In this document: positions 28,161-39,848 of the stretch, in pieces
How positions within the stretch are numbered: position 1 is the first letter of the stretch
How the letters are laid out: the number at the start of each line of letters is the position of its first letter
Assembly: GCF_024713945.1 (NCBI RefSeq)
Contig: NC_134681.1
Location: forward strand, 3,945,501 to 4,009,500
Length of the DNA stretch: 64,000 bases
Reading direction: 5' to 3'
DNA from: Dermatophagoides farinae
Taxonomy: Eukaryota; Arthropoda; Arachnida; Sarcoptiformes; Pyroglyphidae
Position numbers and translations under genes: made by a program
The notes under the pieces: generated by a model
Databases searched by the model: none
Seen by the model: only the letters and a program-made list of their open reading frames with translations
Told to the model about the DNA's origin: nothing

Positions 28161-31047
28161 TTTTATTGGTCAAGGTTTGAATTTAAAAATTTGCCCACCA
28201 TACTCGGATAAATAAATTCTTGATGCCCGTATTTTGTCTGTTTGTTTTTTTTCTTTGTACACAACAAAACATCATTTTATGTTTGGTGGTTACGATCCAA
28301 GAATGACAATAAAATAATGAACCAGAATGAATATTGTGAAATTGAAATTGAAATACAAATCAATTTCAATATTCAATCTCTATCTATCTATTTATCTATC
28401 TGTCATCGATTTATTTCTGTTGTTTATTGATCTCTCAGTGTGTGTGTGTGTGTGTGTGTATGCGTGCGTGCGTTTGATTGATTTTGAAAAATTCTGTAAA
28501 AGAATTTAAATTTAAATTCAATCATTTCCATTGAAAAATTCCATGTGGGCCAATTTGAATTTGTGAACAAATTTTTTTTTATTCTGAATTCTTTCTTTCA
28601 TCACTTAATTTAAATAATATAATATGCTTGTATTTTTCATGATCAGAATCCAGAATTTATCTACACACAAAAAAAATGAATTAACAAAAAACCAAAAATA
28701 CTCACTTTCACCATTTTTTCTATTCAGAATTCTGTTCAACATGTACATGAGATTTAACGATTGATTTTTTTTTCATCATTTTTTTTTCTCGAATTGGTTT
28801 ATCATGTTCTTCACAGTAGAACAACAACAACAACAACGACAACAACAGCAGAAAGAAAAAAATTTTTTGTTTTTACCAAAAAAAAAATGGATCCAATTGT
28901 TATGTAATATTATTTTGTGGCATTATCATGATTATCTTCATAGCGACAAAACAAAACAAAAAACAAAAAAAAAACAAGACCGGCCATCATATATGATCAA
29001 CAAACATTTATCAATCCCTACTTATATACATGACATGACATGAACATACAAACAAATGAATAAATATATGTAATGGTAGTAGTAATGTGGTTTTTTTTTG
29101 TTTGTTTGTTTTCATGTTGACAAAAAAATGAGAAAATATTTCCATAAACATTGAAAATAATATTTCTAGAAATTTTCAATATAATCTTATTTTGAAAAAT
29201 TCTTTTTCTCTTGTTTGTTTGTTTGTTTGTTTTGGTACAAAACACTAATGGCCTAAATTTATTCTTTTGTGGTTGTTGTTGTTGTTGTTGGGTGTACATT
29301 ACATTACATTGGATGATGATCTGAATTTTTTTTTTTGGAGCAAGTTTCGGGTGCCCTGAATCTAGATCAAAGTCCACACACACACACACACACATCGAAT
29401 GTGAATGCAAAAAAACATTGTTGAATGAAAAAAAAAATAAAATTTTCTTTCAGATTGTATAGAATTGGTTTCCAGATTTAAACACACAATATAGAATATT
29501 CACCACTATCTGCCACATTGGAACATTTGAAAAGTGGAAACTTTTTGGTTCCGCTACAAACGAATAATTTAAGTTCCTATTAACTTTTAATTGAATTTTC
29601 TTTTTTGTTCTGACTGGCCAATATCAATAATCAAATAAGCAACGCACACACCGAAAACACCGACTATCATCATCATCATATGTGTAGCCATGTGAAACAT
29701 TTCATCGAACCAAATTCTTGTGGACCAATCCAGAACGGGGGAAAAAAATTATTATTGTCATCATCATCATCATCATCATCATTGACAGAAAAAAAAACTA
29801 AACGTCATTTTTTTTTATTTTGTCACAAACGGTGTGGCCATGAACATATGAAGAACAAGAACATTATTATAAATCAACTATCAACGACCATAGAGTAGTA
29901 GTATACTACTCCTATTACTACTGCTCTACTATAAACCTTTTTGACAATTCGATTTGTCATTTGATTCGATTTACAACAATCACTTTTTTTTAGCCATAAT
30001 ACAAAACACAATTGATGATGATTGGTCGATGAATGAATGAATCAATGAATGAATGGCTGGAAACAGCATAAAAAAAATGTAGAGAAATAAAACTACTTGT
30101 ATATATGAAATGACTGAAATGACTGTTTTTTTTTCTTCTGTACAAATTTTCCTGAATATATATATAAAAAAAACCTAAAACTTTAATTCGGGTACATATA
30201 ATATAACCAGGAGAATGGCAAAAAAAAATGGAATCTACCCATTAAATTGGTTGGTCATTTGGGCTCATCCAAATGAAAAAAAAACCCTAGATAGAAAGCG
30301 AGAGAGAGAATGAGAAAAATCTATTTTACTTTTTTTTCCATGGCAAAAAAATTGGACAAAAAAAAACACTTTATTGGTTTCATCACCATCATTTGTTCAT
30401 CTCGATGTATTCCGTGTGTGTGTGTGTGTTTGGTCCAATCAAATTGATTTTAGAAATATATAAAAAAAAAACTCTGGAGAGGAACAAAAAAAAATTGATT
30501 TGATGACACAACTCCCAATGATGATGATTTTGATGATGATGATGATGATGACAACATGTGTGTGTGTGTGTATGTGACAAAAAACCAAACAAGACAATAT
30601 ATAACCTAAACCTAACGGTAATCCATAAGAAAAAAAAATGAAATGAAAATGAAAATGAAAATTGTCATGTTTTTTTTCCACTATCTTTTTCTGGTTGTCG
30701 TGTTTAAAACACACACGCATACACACAAAACATATGTGTGTGTGTGTTTGTGTGATGATTTCGATGTTATCATTTTCATTTTCATTCATTCATTCATTCA
30801 TAGTGTGTAAATAACGTTATTGTACAGCCATTTTTTTTATTGTGTGTGTGTGTGTGTGTTTAGGTAAATTTCAGTACAGAGTGCTAGTAATAATAATAAT
30901 AGCCGATGGCTGACATAGAATACTTCACAATAAAAAACAAACGAAAAATCAAATTGCAAAAAAATTCCTTTCAATCATATTCGTTGATTTGGAAACAACA
31001 ACAACAACAACAACGACGACAGTAAACAATTCTGGAATGATTTCTAG

Positions 31048-31070
31048 AAATTGTCCAAGATGGACAATTT
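31048..31070. other. Perfect 10-bp hairpin followed by T tract
   Basis: AAATTGTCCA and TGGACAATTT separated by the three bases AGA; the right arm runs into a T9-11 tract. The form resembles a transcription-terminator hairpin, but in a eukaryote a T tract alone would stop RNA polymerase III, and no Pol III gene with A/B boxes is visible upstream. Listed as structure only. Confidence 0.65.
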
Positions 31071-32891
31071 TTTTTTATTTTCAATCAAATAATAATAATA
31101 ATAAATTCTCTTTCTTTTCAATTGTTTTCAAAGATGAAGAGATGAAATTCTGTTTGATTTGAATCCAGTCACAATAGAATTTGATACACACACACACACA
31201 CACCCGTTTACAATAAAAATGAGAATGTTGTGACATTCGGGTACATTTTTCGGATTTTTTTTTTGTCTGCCACTGCTGTTACTATTCCACTGCATGTGTT
31301 TCCATTGATTTTCACTAATTAGATGAGAAGTGAAGCGGGTGATGGTGAGAGCGAGAGCGAGAGAGAGAGAAAATAAAAGTCGAACTCAAAATGATTAGTT
31401 CAAGTGTTCTACACACACACACACAATTGGTACAATTCTTCAAATGGTTTTTGAGAATTTTTGTTTTTTGTTTTGCTGGTTACATGTCTCTCTCATCAAT
31501 CGCCTCTTGGGTCCTTTTTTTTGTTCTGTATGTTGGATCGTTTTTATCGAGAGAGAGAGAGAGCGAAAAAGTTTTTATGCCCAATTCATTTGCATTCATT
31601 CATTCCAATCATTCATTTTATTCACATTTATCTTTCGAATGATTATTTGGATCGTAGACATACACACACACACACACAAATACACACTAAAATCGAAATG
31701 GAAAAAGAAAAAACTTTTTTTTGTTACAGGGTTTTTTTCACTATGTAAAATTCTGTATTCGAACATAATGATGACAATTCATTGAATGAATGATGGAATA
31801 CAATCGGATCAAATGTATGATGTGTAATTCAAAATGGAATTGTAATGTTTAGATTCTTTTTTTTATTTATTTATTTATTTCTCGTGTACGTGTTAATGCC
31901 GGCTATATCCAACCAAAAAAAAAAGAAAAGAAAATCATTCGATTATGTAACAATAAGTAAAATGTTTTCCAACAACGATAAAAAAAAAGTTTCAAAGAAG
32001 ACAAAAATCATCATCATACAAATTATTACAATTCAACTGTTTCTATTTCGACAATGATCATTTTCTCATTGCTGTGTGTGTGTGTATAGCAATATATAGA
32101 CGCAAATATTGAACCATAGAAAAAAAAATGAAAAACAATTTAAATTGATGTCATTTGGTCTGTGTGTGTGTGTGTGTGTATGTTCGTCGATTGTTTCGAT
32201 TGGAACAATGGGGACAAAACAAAACAAAAAAGCAAGAAAAAGAAAAGAATCGAAAAATATTGACTCTCTGTGAAAAAAAATATACCATTTTACACGGAAT
32301 TTTTTTTTCTTCTACAAAACAAAACATGAAAAAAAATATCAAAAGACTAGAATCGTAAAAAAAAGTGAAGCAAAAAAGATTTTTTCTTCCAATTTTGTTC
32401 CAAATAATGCCCGAATGTGTGTGTGTGTGTGTGTGAAAGAAACAATTTTCGTTTCGTTTCGTTTCATTTTATTTTTACTGGCATTTTTTTGTGTGTGTGT
32501 TAAATTGAATCTAATTTTTTTTTACTTTTTCTGTTCTGTTCTGTTTTTTTTCGTCTACTTTTCACTTATTTTTTATTTTTTTTCTGGTTATTTGTGTTCA
32601 TCGAATTTGTGATTTTTTCGTTTTGATTCGATTTGATTTTCAACTGTTTTTTTTTATTTCAATTTTACAATTTGCTTTTTTTTTATTCTCTCTTTATCAT
32701 TTTTGGTCGTGTGTGATTTGTATCATTTTTCTTTTTTTTTTCATTCGCTCTTTCTGTTCTTATTTTTCATTTTAATGTTGTTGAAGAAAAGAAAATCCTT
32801 TTCACCAAAAAAAAAAAAAAAAAAAAAAACGAAACTATTTGCTGTTTTATATGATGATGGTGATTGAACGATGGCAATTTTGTAACAAATG

Positions 32892-32917
32892 ATGATGATG
32901 ATGATCATCATCATCAT
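32892..32917. other. 26-bp perfect palindrome from ATG-to-CAT repeat switch
   Basis: An ATG repeat turns into its complement CAT exactly at a GATC centre, giving 13 paired bases per arm with no spacer. Similar, less perfect switches occur near 570-590, 12983-13014, 20050-20100, 37998-38035 and 40254-40278. Confidence 0.85.
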
Positions 32918-33274
32918 TATTATCAATGGTGTGTGTGTGTTTATTATTCTGGACAATATTTCCTCGTTTTAAACAGAAACGAAGAGGAAAAAAAATATAT
33001 GAAATTTGGTCCAAAAAGAAAACAAAAACAGCAATGATGATCTCTGCAATTTAAACTCATATAATTCAATCCAATTGCATCTAATTTTCTTTTTTTTAGT
33101 TTTAAATTGCACAGCGCTTAAATACACAAATAAACAATTGAAAATTGAATGAAAATGGTGATGAAGAACAAAAAAAAATCCAATTGATTTTACATACATA
33201 AATTTGAATCCATTTTAAAATGAAATGAATTTTTTACTCACTCAAGAATTTTTTTCTCTTTTTCATCCATACAG

Positions 33275-33358
33275 ATTGCCTTGTTGTTTTTTTGCACATA
33301 TAACCAGATTCCAGAATCGAGGAAAAAACCTAAATTTCATGGATCCATCACAGTGAAT
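33275..33358 (+). other. Internal-exon candidate, 84 nt, phase 0
   Basis: Seen: pyrimidine tract (TTTTTTTCTCTTTTTCATCC) ending ATACAG at 33274, then exactly 28 open codons, then AAT|GTAAGT at 33359. The other two frames contain stops. The peptide reads IALLFFCTYNQIPESRKKPK and ends FHGSITVN: a hydrophobic start and a basic, proline-containing middle, not derived from a repeat. The exon is symmetrical, so inclusion or skipping would keep the frame, as for an alternatively spliced cassette. No family recognised. This is the best short exon with consensus at both ends; usage is inference. Confidence 0.25.
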
Positions 33359-34073
33359 GTAAGTCAAGCAAAGAGAAAAAAAAATTAAACAATCATCAGA
33401 TTGTATACAAAGAATTCATTCGGTTTTTTTTTCGCAAACAAACAAACAAACAAACAAACAGAAACACAAACATAATCCTAAAAATCGAAAAAAAACACAA
33501 CATCAAATGAGTGAATAGGAACAAACATTTTCATCAATCAAAAAAAAAAAAATTTCTGATTTTGAAATATTTACTTTATTTATATATATATTCAAATCAA
33601 TTCAAAAATGGACGTGTGTAGCGGATTTTCCATGTGAGAGAGAGAAAAAAATTGAAAATCCATTCATTTTGAATTTTTTGTAATATGATATGATGATCAT
33701 GATCATCATCATCATCTCGACAGGGATTCTTTATCCAAAAATACTCATTTGTCATCGCTATATGAATGAATGAATAGATGGATGGATGGATCATCATCAC
33801 ATTCATCATAAGATGGATCATCGATCGTTCCTGGAATTATTATTTTCAAGGCTTTCACATTTATACATTCTTTATAAACATGTGCCGAACGAAATATCGA
33901 AATTGAATTTGAATCAAATCGAAACTTTTTTTTTGTTTTTTTTTATTCACGATTTCACAATCACTCACGTGATTCAATCGTTGTTATTAGATCAACAAGA
34001 GAATAATATTGTTATATATGGGATAGGATAAAATTTTTTTTTTTTTTGCTTTAGAGATTGTCAAGTTTTTTCT

Positions 34074-34282
34074 CTAGAAGACTTGGAACAATGTTCCAAA
34101 CACACCGACCAACCAGTCAACCAGCCAGTATTGTTGTTGTTGTTGTTCACAGTCTATCATTGATTTTTTTTTTAGGCGAAACGATGACAACAACAACAAC
34201 AAAGAACTTGGATAGATAAATTTCCCTTGAGAATCCCGTGGGGTCTTTGGCGTTTTTTTTCTTCTTCTTTCTGGTCTGAATT
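34074..34282 (-). other. Terminal-exon candidate, basic N-terminal part
   Basis: On the minus strand, TTCTATAG at 34283 is followed by two bases and an open frame to a stop at 34074. The first part (FRPERRRKKTPKTPRDSQGK) is strongly basic and proline-containing and not microsatellite-derived; later parts contain Leu and Gln runs from TTG/CAA repeats and a Trp-containing end (YWLVDWLVGVFG). The pyrimidine tract before the acceptor is modest. No family recognised. Confidence 0.15.
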
Positions 34283-35060
34283 CTATAGAATCACATAAAA
34301 GAATTTTTTTTTTTTTGTTCACCATTATCATTCATTCATTCATTCATTGAATGTCGAATAAGAATAAATACAGTATATGTATGTCTTTGCTATGGTATGG
34401 TTATTATACAATGGTCGTGTCATGTGTCATCTCTATATGCATATTTCTCCATATTTGGACACGTGTGTATTGGGGATAAAAATGATAATGCTCTTTGTAT
34501 GATTTAAATAAAAAAAATTTTTCTCTCTCTCTCTCTCTCTGTTGTCTGTTTCGCTTGCTTGGCTTGCTTCTTTAGCAAAATTTTTTTTTGTCTCTACACG
34601 AAAAAAATGAATGAATGAATGAATGAACTGGAAAAAAAATAAAATGAAAAATAAAAATTCTAGAACTAAAAAGCCCAAGGCTTATTATTATCGTTTCAAT
34701 GATGATGATGATGATGATTTGGGAATCGTTTGAATTTTGTTCAACTCCATCAACATCATCATCATCATCATCATTATCATCATCAATGGTGAATAAATCC
34801 TTCAAGCAAAAGCCGTTCGTTCTTTTTCATTTATTTTTTTTTCGTTTTTGCCCAATGGATAAATTGATGATAATGGAACATGGTTCCATGCACATGTATT
34901 GGGTCTCTCTATATGTGTGTGTGTGTGTGTGTGTTAAACTGATTGGAAAAAATGCATTACCATTTATGAAGTTGAAATGAATGAAAATGTAGAAGAAAAA
35001 TTTTTTTTTTCATTTTATATTCAAAATCAACTCAGTAACCGGAACTAGAATTTTTTTTTA

Positions 35061-35090
35061 CTCGATGCTGTTTGTGTAAATTGCATCGAG
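35061..35090. other. Hairpin, 8-bp perfect arms
   Basis: CTCGATGC at 35061-35068 and GCATCGAG at 35083-35090 with a 14-base loop. Non-repetitive arms set it apart from the microsatellite palindromes. No gene context. Confidence 0.65.
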
Positions 35091-35374
35091 ATCATTTTGA
35101 TGCAATCGATTCTCAGTGATGTGTGCGTGTGTGTGTGTGATTCATTCTATTTTTGGAATGTTCCAAAAATAAAATAAAAAATTCTTGATTTCCAATTGAT
35201 TTTACCACTTACCATCTAATGGTATGAATTTTTTTTTAATGGTCAAATTTATTCTCTGTTATCTGTTTTTTCCGACACTTTTTCCTCGTACAAAAAAATG
35301 TGTAAATGAGAATTCTCGACTGATGCATCTGTGTGCATTGATTTTAATCGATCCAATTCACAATTGATAATGAG

Positions 35375-35475
35375 CTAGTTGGGCCCAATAGGATGAGGAG
35401 GAAAAATTTTTTTTTCATTTGTTAGGTGATGATGTTCCTGGGTAAAAAAAAAGTAAAGACGTGTCCTCCATGGGT
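35375..35475 (-). other. Terminal-exon candidate
   Basis: On the minus strand a long pyrimidine-rich tract ends TTACCAG at 35476, an acceptor of good quality. In the frame entered after two bases, the sequence is open for 32 codons (PWRTRLYFFFTQEHHHLTNE, then Pro/His-rich to a TAG). The other two frames close within 18 codons. No donor and no poly-A signal close by. No family recognised. Confidence 0.16.
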
Positions 35476-35974
35476 CTGGTAACCAGATATAGGTAAAGCA
35501 AAAATAAATGAATGAGAGAAAGAAAAAAAGTTTCCATTTGAAGAGGCATTGGAACTTGGAAAAAACTAGTGGCAAAAAGGAGAAACAAAAATTTTAAATG
35601 TTTGAAATCAAAATTGATTTTATGAAAATTAAAAATTCATTATGAACAGAAAAAACTTGATGCCGATCATGGTTGAAGATTTTTTCATTCATCGCATTCA
35701 ATGATTGTCTTGCTCTCTCTCTCTCATACACGCACACTGATGGAAAATGAACGAATCGATAAGAATTCTCCTTGTCTTTCTGGTTTCAACCATAAACATC
35801 GTAAAGATTTTTTTTTGTTTCATTTCGTCAATTTTTCTTCATTTGGCAAACTTTAATTAACTAAAAAGCTTTTTTTTTCTCTCTCTCATTTTTCTTGTTG
35901 CTTTTGGAATCATTTCTGGAAGCCAAAAAAAAAAAAATTAAATCGAATCGAATCGAATCGAATTGAAACCCTTA

Positions 35975-36334
35975 ATGTTTGGTTTAAAAAAAAGAAAGGG
36001 AAAGAGAGTGAGGAAATTTTCGTTGATTAGGAATCATTTTCAAAGCTCGTTTTCGTTGTGTTTATTTGTTTTTTGTTTTTTTTTTGTTTGTTTGTTTCAA
36101 TCCAAATTGAGCAACAACAACATTATCAATGACAATAAACAAGGCCGTACACCCGAAATAACATCTATGATATTGACAAAACCAGACGACAACAACAAAA
36201 ACCAATTTTCAATTCAAATTTTTGGCATCGACAACAACAACAACAACAACAAAGAGAAGAAAAGCGAGATCGATCGATTTCTCGATAATTTTTCTATTTC
36301 TCTTTTTCACTTGATCATTGTCGATTCGTCTTAA
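35975..36334 (+). CDS. Hypothetical 119-aa ORF, basic head, one membrane segment
   Basis: ATG at 35975. Order of segments: very basic N-terminus (MFGLKKRKGKRVRKFSLIR), a hydrophobic stretch at about residues 29-46 encoded partly by TTTG repeats, then a polar part with peptides QGRTPEITSMILTKPDD and QFSIQIFGID, an Asn run from CAA repeats and an acidic/basic tail (KEKKSEIDRFLDNF). The polar part uses many codons of purine-any-pyrimidine type (GAC, AAC, GGC, ATC), as expected of coding DNA. It could be a single-pass membrane microprotein or an exon of something larger. No family recognised. Confidence 0.25.
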   Translation: MFGLKKRKGKRVRKFSLIRNHFQSSFSLCLFVFCFFFVCLFQSKLSNNNIINDNKQGRTPEITSMILTKPDDNNKNQFSIQIFGIDNNNNNNKEKKSEIDRFLDNFSISLFHLIIVDSS

Positions 36335-36474
36335 AAGTCACATTCTCACTTCATATCTTTTTATTAGTTTCGATTTTGGTTGTTGTATTGAAAATTTTGG
36401 ATTTTCTTTCTTTCCATTTAAGTAACTGATTGTTTGTTTGTCTGTGGAATGAGAAGAAGAAAAAAACTTTCAAA

Positions 36475-36834
36475 ATGATGATCATGATCATGATCATTGC
36501 TACAATGATGATGATCATCACCATTTTAAGCATTACATTTTTACAATTCTTGTCAATTGTCGTTTTTTTTCTCCACTTTTTTTTTGCTGGCTATTCACAT
36601 TTTGATTTTGTCTGTCTGTCTGTAACAAAGAATATATATAAATTCGATCGAACAATTTTCATCTGCAAAAAAAATAAGGAAATGATCTTTATTCACGACG
36701 CTATCATCAATCAGAATGTATCAATAGAATCGATTATCAATCGATATATATTGCTTTATAGCTTTAAACATTTGTATATATTCTGTCCATGTAATTATGA
36801 CAGTTTTCTGTTTGTTATCATCGCCGATAATTGA
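36475..36834 (+). CDS. Hypothetical 119-aa ORF, hydrophobic head
   Basis: ATG at 36475, 140 bp after the preceding ORF and by chance of the same length. The first 45 residues are hydrophobic (Met/Ile from the ATG/ATC repeat, then LSITFLQFLSIVVFFLHFFF), resembling a signal anchor. The rest is non-repetitive: SVTKNIYKFDRTIFICKKNK, then HDAIINQNVSIESIINRYIL, ending in a Cys-containing hydrophobic tail. Being next to another coding-like ORF raises interest, but AT-rich Ile/Asn/Lys/Phe composition is also what chance gives. Confidence 0.2.
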   Translation: MMIMIMIIATMMMIITILSITFLQFLSIVVFFLHFFFAGYSHFDFVCLSVTKNIYKFDRTIFICKKNKEMIFIHDAIINQNVSIESIINRYILLYSFKHLYIFCPCNYDSFLFVIIADN

Positions 36835-37154
36835 ATAATTTACTAAATTTTTTTTAAACGCAATAACAACAGCAGAAAATTAGCAATAGCTAATGGCAAT
36901 TTATTTATAATTTTATTCATTTTAATTGGTCATCACGTCATGATTTTTTTTTTGGCCAATCAATTTACATATGAATCGTTTTAAATGGTAATTACCATTT
37001 AAAATACAACGACGATGATGATGATGATGATGATTTCAAATATGAAGAGGAGGGTTAATTTAACAATTTATTTTCATATAATTTATTCATTTGAATAATG
37101 ATGATTTTTATTTTCACTGTAAAATTTTTCTCCCGGGTGCAAGATAAGCACAGT

Positions 37155-37193
<39 letters not shown>

Positions 37194-39701
37194 TATTTGC
37201 ACTATTTTGATTTTTGTGACCACATTATGTGGGTGAAAATAGAAATATTTGAAAAATTTTGTCAACTAAAATGGCAATGAAAAACGTACATCAAAATAAT
37301 TGAAAAAATTTCATTCCAAAACAAAAGGACAGATCGTAAAATTTGTTTCTTTACCATTCAACAAAAGAAATGATCATGATGATGATGATGATGAAAAAAA
37401 ATTCCAAAATTCATCAATTGATGATGATAATGTGAATATAATGGATAAACAAAAAAAAAAAATTTCACATGTCCAAAAAAAAAAACAAAAACAAAAACAG
37501 CATGATTGCAAGTTTGTGTGTGTGTGTGTTTTAACAATGATAGACTATAGTAGTAGTAAAAAATAACAACAACAACAACATATGATGATGATAATGATGT
37601 GAATATGAAAAAAATAACTCTTGTCCCTTGTCTTTCTTTGTCGTTTTAAAGCAAAAAAAAAATTCATATCGAGTTGGTTGCCATTCATTTTGTTTTGTTT
37701 TGTTTTATTTTCATCATTATTCTGATTAATTAATAATTTTTGCCATAATAATATAATTATTAAATATTGATATCGATATATACTATCGATTTATATTGTT
37801 GAATCATTATTTTTATGAATGACTCATCATCAACATCATGTTATTTGGTTGGCCACTGAATTTTTTTTTGTTTGTTTGTTTCATTTACTCATTTGAAATA
37901 TACACATGTACGTATATATGATACATACATGATGATTTATTATCTAATCTTAAAAGTTTATTTATTTTTTTTTTTACCAATATTGCAATCATTTATTTGA
38001 TGATGATGATCATCATCATGATGATCATGATCATGATCATCGACTCGTTATCATTATCGTTATGATCATCATCATCATCATCATCGTTTTTATTTTCATT
38101 GGACAGTACACATCGAAATTAAATTAACTTTGCTAGCCACGCACACACACACATACACACACACATTGGACACACACATACACGAAAAAAAAAAGAAATC
38201 GAAAATCGTCAATCAAATCAAAGAAATAAGAAATAGGATAGGATGATTGCTTGTTTTCTGGTTCAAAAAAAAAAATGAAGAAGAAAAAAACGCACACAGA
38301 CAGTGTGTGTAAATAGAAAAATTTTCGCTTTTTATTTTATTTTCTATTCTATATATAAAATCAAACAAAAAAAAAAGATGAAAAATAACCACCACAAAAA
38401 TAGTAGTTACTCAGTTAGTTGGTTGGTTGGTTAGTTAGTAAAGAAAAGATGAAAAGACTGGAAAAAAAATTTCGGACAGACACACACACACACAAAAAAA
38501 AAAACAAGAAAATCAATTTTTAATTAACCAGAAACGTAATGAAAATGAAAAATCTGATTACCACCACCATCAGAAGATAGATTCTATATACATTCATTTT
38601 TTTTGTTTCATTACTTGATTTCATATTTTTGATTTTTTCTTTCTTCTCTTCGTTCATAACTCTTACACACACACACACGCACTGTATTGCCAGTTTATTA
38701 TTGATCATCATCATCATCATCATTGGTTTTTTTTTTGACAACAAGAATCTAGCTAGCTGTGTGGAAAAAAATGTCCAACTAAAAATTTTTGTAATGAATA
38801 AATGAGGTAAAAACCACAAGAATCAAGTTTTATTTTTCTAATTAAAATGAATCAATCAAAAATTTTTTTTCCTTCTTCTTTCTTCATTTTTTTTCATCAT
38901 TTTTTTTTTCTTGGTTACATTTACATTTACATTGTTTTTGTGGCATTTTTTTTTGAGGTGTTTTAACACCTGTCGCAGCGTCATCATTATCTTTGTTTTT
39001 TTTCAACCAAAAAAAAAAAAAAAAAGTATTGCATCTAATGGTAGCAATTTTTTTTACCATACCATACCATTTGACAATGATGAAATTTTACAAATTAATT
39101 TTTTTTTATTATTTATTATTCGTTTGATCATGATCAGATTCTATTGACCTTATAACATGTCAATCAATGTGTGTGTTTGTGTTTTTATGATGATGATGAT
39201 GATGATGATGATCATAGACACATCATTTCATTTCATTCATGTTGATAGATGTCATTATCATCCAGTCATTCATTCATTCATTCGTCGTCGTCGTCATCGT
39301 TATTGTTGCTGATCGTTATCATTTTCAATTGTTTTCTTCATTTTTTTTTCTTCTCATTTGACTTGACCAAATAATTTCAATTTTATTTGACATTGGAATT
39401 TTCATTACCTATTGTTAGTCTGTGTGCGCTGTGTTTTTCATTCGTTTATATTTTTTTTTTGTTTTCTCAGTTTTTTTTTAGGTTTAATGTCCTTGACTAT
39501 TTTTTTTTAATGATGTTTTCTTTCATTCTTTTTTTTTATTTTCTCTTTGCAAATAAAAACAACCGCCACCAATAATACTCGGTTGTTGTTGTTGTTTGCA
39601 ATGTTTGAATCATTAGAACAAAAAACAAAAAAATTTTTTTTTTGACAATTCGAGAAAATAAAATCATTTCTTCACCATCATCATCGATTGATCGGTATTA
39701 T

Positions 39702-39704
<3 letters not shown>
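36835..39704. other. Gene-free repeat mosaic
   Basis: GAT/ATC arrays with several strand switches (37998-38080), a 31-bp CA array at 37158-37188, CA arrays near 38140-38180 and 38478-38495, TAG/GTT motifs and poly-A/T. A 7-bp inverted repeat (AGGTGTT/AACACCT) lies near 38956-38971. No supportable gene. Confidence 0.78.
37158..37188. repeat. (AC)15 microsatellite
   Basis: Perfect run of 31 bp, tied for the longest CA/TG array in the window. Confidence 0.95.

Positions 39705-39739
<35 letters not shown>
39705..39739. repeat. (TC)17 microsatellite
   Basis: Pure pyrimidine run that ends in TTTAG four bases later and so also forms an ideal polypyrimidine tract for a splice acceptor at 39743. Confidence 0.94.
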
Positions 39740-39741
<2 letters not shown>

Positions 39742-39743
39742 AG

Positions 39744-39848
39744 GTTTTCAATCAGAATATTATCGTATCGAGAAATAAAAAAAAAATCATAAGCAAAATC
39801 AAGTGGAAAAAAATGAAAAAATATTCCATTTTTATACGTGTACAATAA
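39744..39848 (+). other. Terminal-exon candidate after (TC)n acceptor
   Basis: Seen: (TC)17 plus TTTAG, the strongest polypyrimidine acceptor in the window, then 34 open codons and TAA. The peptide starts VFNQNIIVSRNKKKIISKIK and ends KKYSIFIRVQ. It is Lys/Ile-rich and basic. The stop codon overlaps an AATAAA at 39844-39849, the standard poly-A signal. The arrangement fits a short last exon, but the acceptor may be just a microsatellite and the AATAAA is common in AT-rich DNA. Confidence 0.2.

Larger units (their letters stand above)
26393..33274. other. Mostly gene-free repeat mosaic
   Basis: Apart from two minus-strand islands listed separately (26.9-27.1 and 28.0-28.2 kb), this stretch is CA/GT, GAT/ATC, CAA/TTG, AAAC and poly-A/T. 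It includes A21 at 26735-26755, (TTG)9 at 26824-26850, (TG)12 at 27346-27369, an inverted repeat with a T tract at 31048-31070 and a 26-bp palindrome at 32892-32917. Short inserts near 29460-29580 and 30180-30290 are not repetitive but carry no supportable gene. Confidence 0.75.
33359..35374. other. Mostly gene-free stretch
   Basis: AT-rich mosaic with AAAC (33437-33460), CATT/ATTC, GAT/ATC and GT arrays and a TC tract near 34522-34540. Two minus-strand segments (34074-34282, 35375-35475) are listed separately. A plus frame at 33816-34030 is open with few repeats but has no splice borders I trust. Confidence 0.7.

Noticed and set aside
29018..29410. 130-codon minus frame
   Set aside because: Mostly Val-Cys, Gln, Lys-Thr-Asn translation of CA, CAA and AAAC repeats.
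30603..30616. CCTAAACCTAACG resembling arthropod telomere repeat (TTAGG)n
   Set aside because: Only about two imperfect units; far too short for an interstitial telomere.
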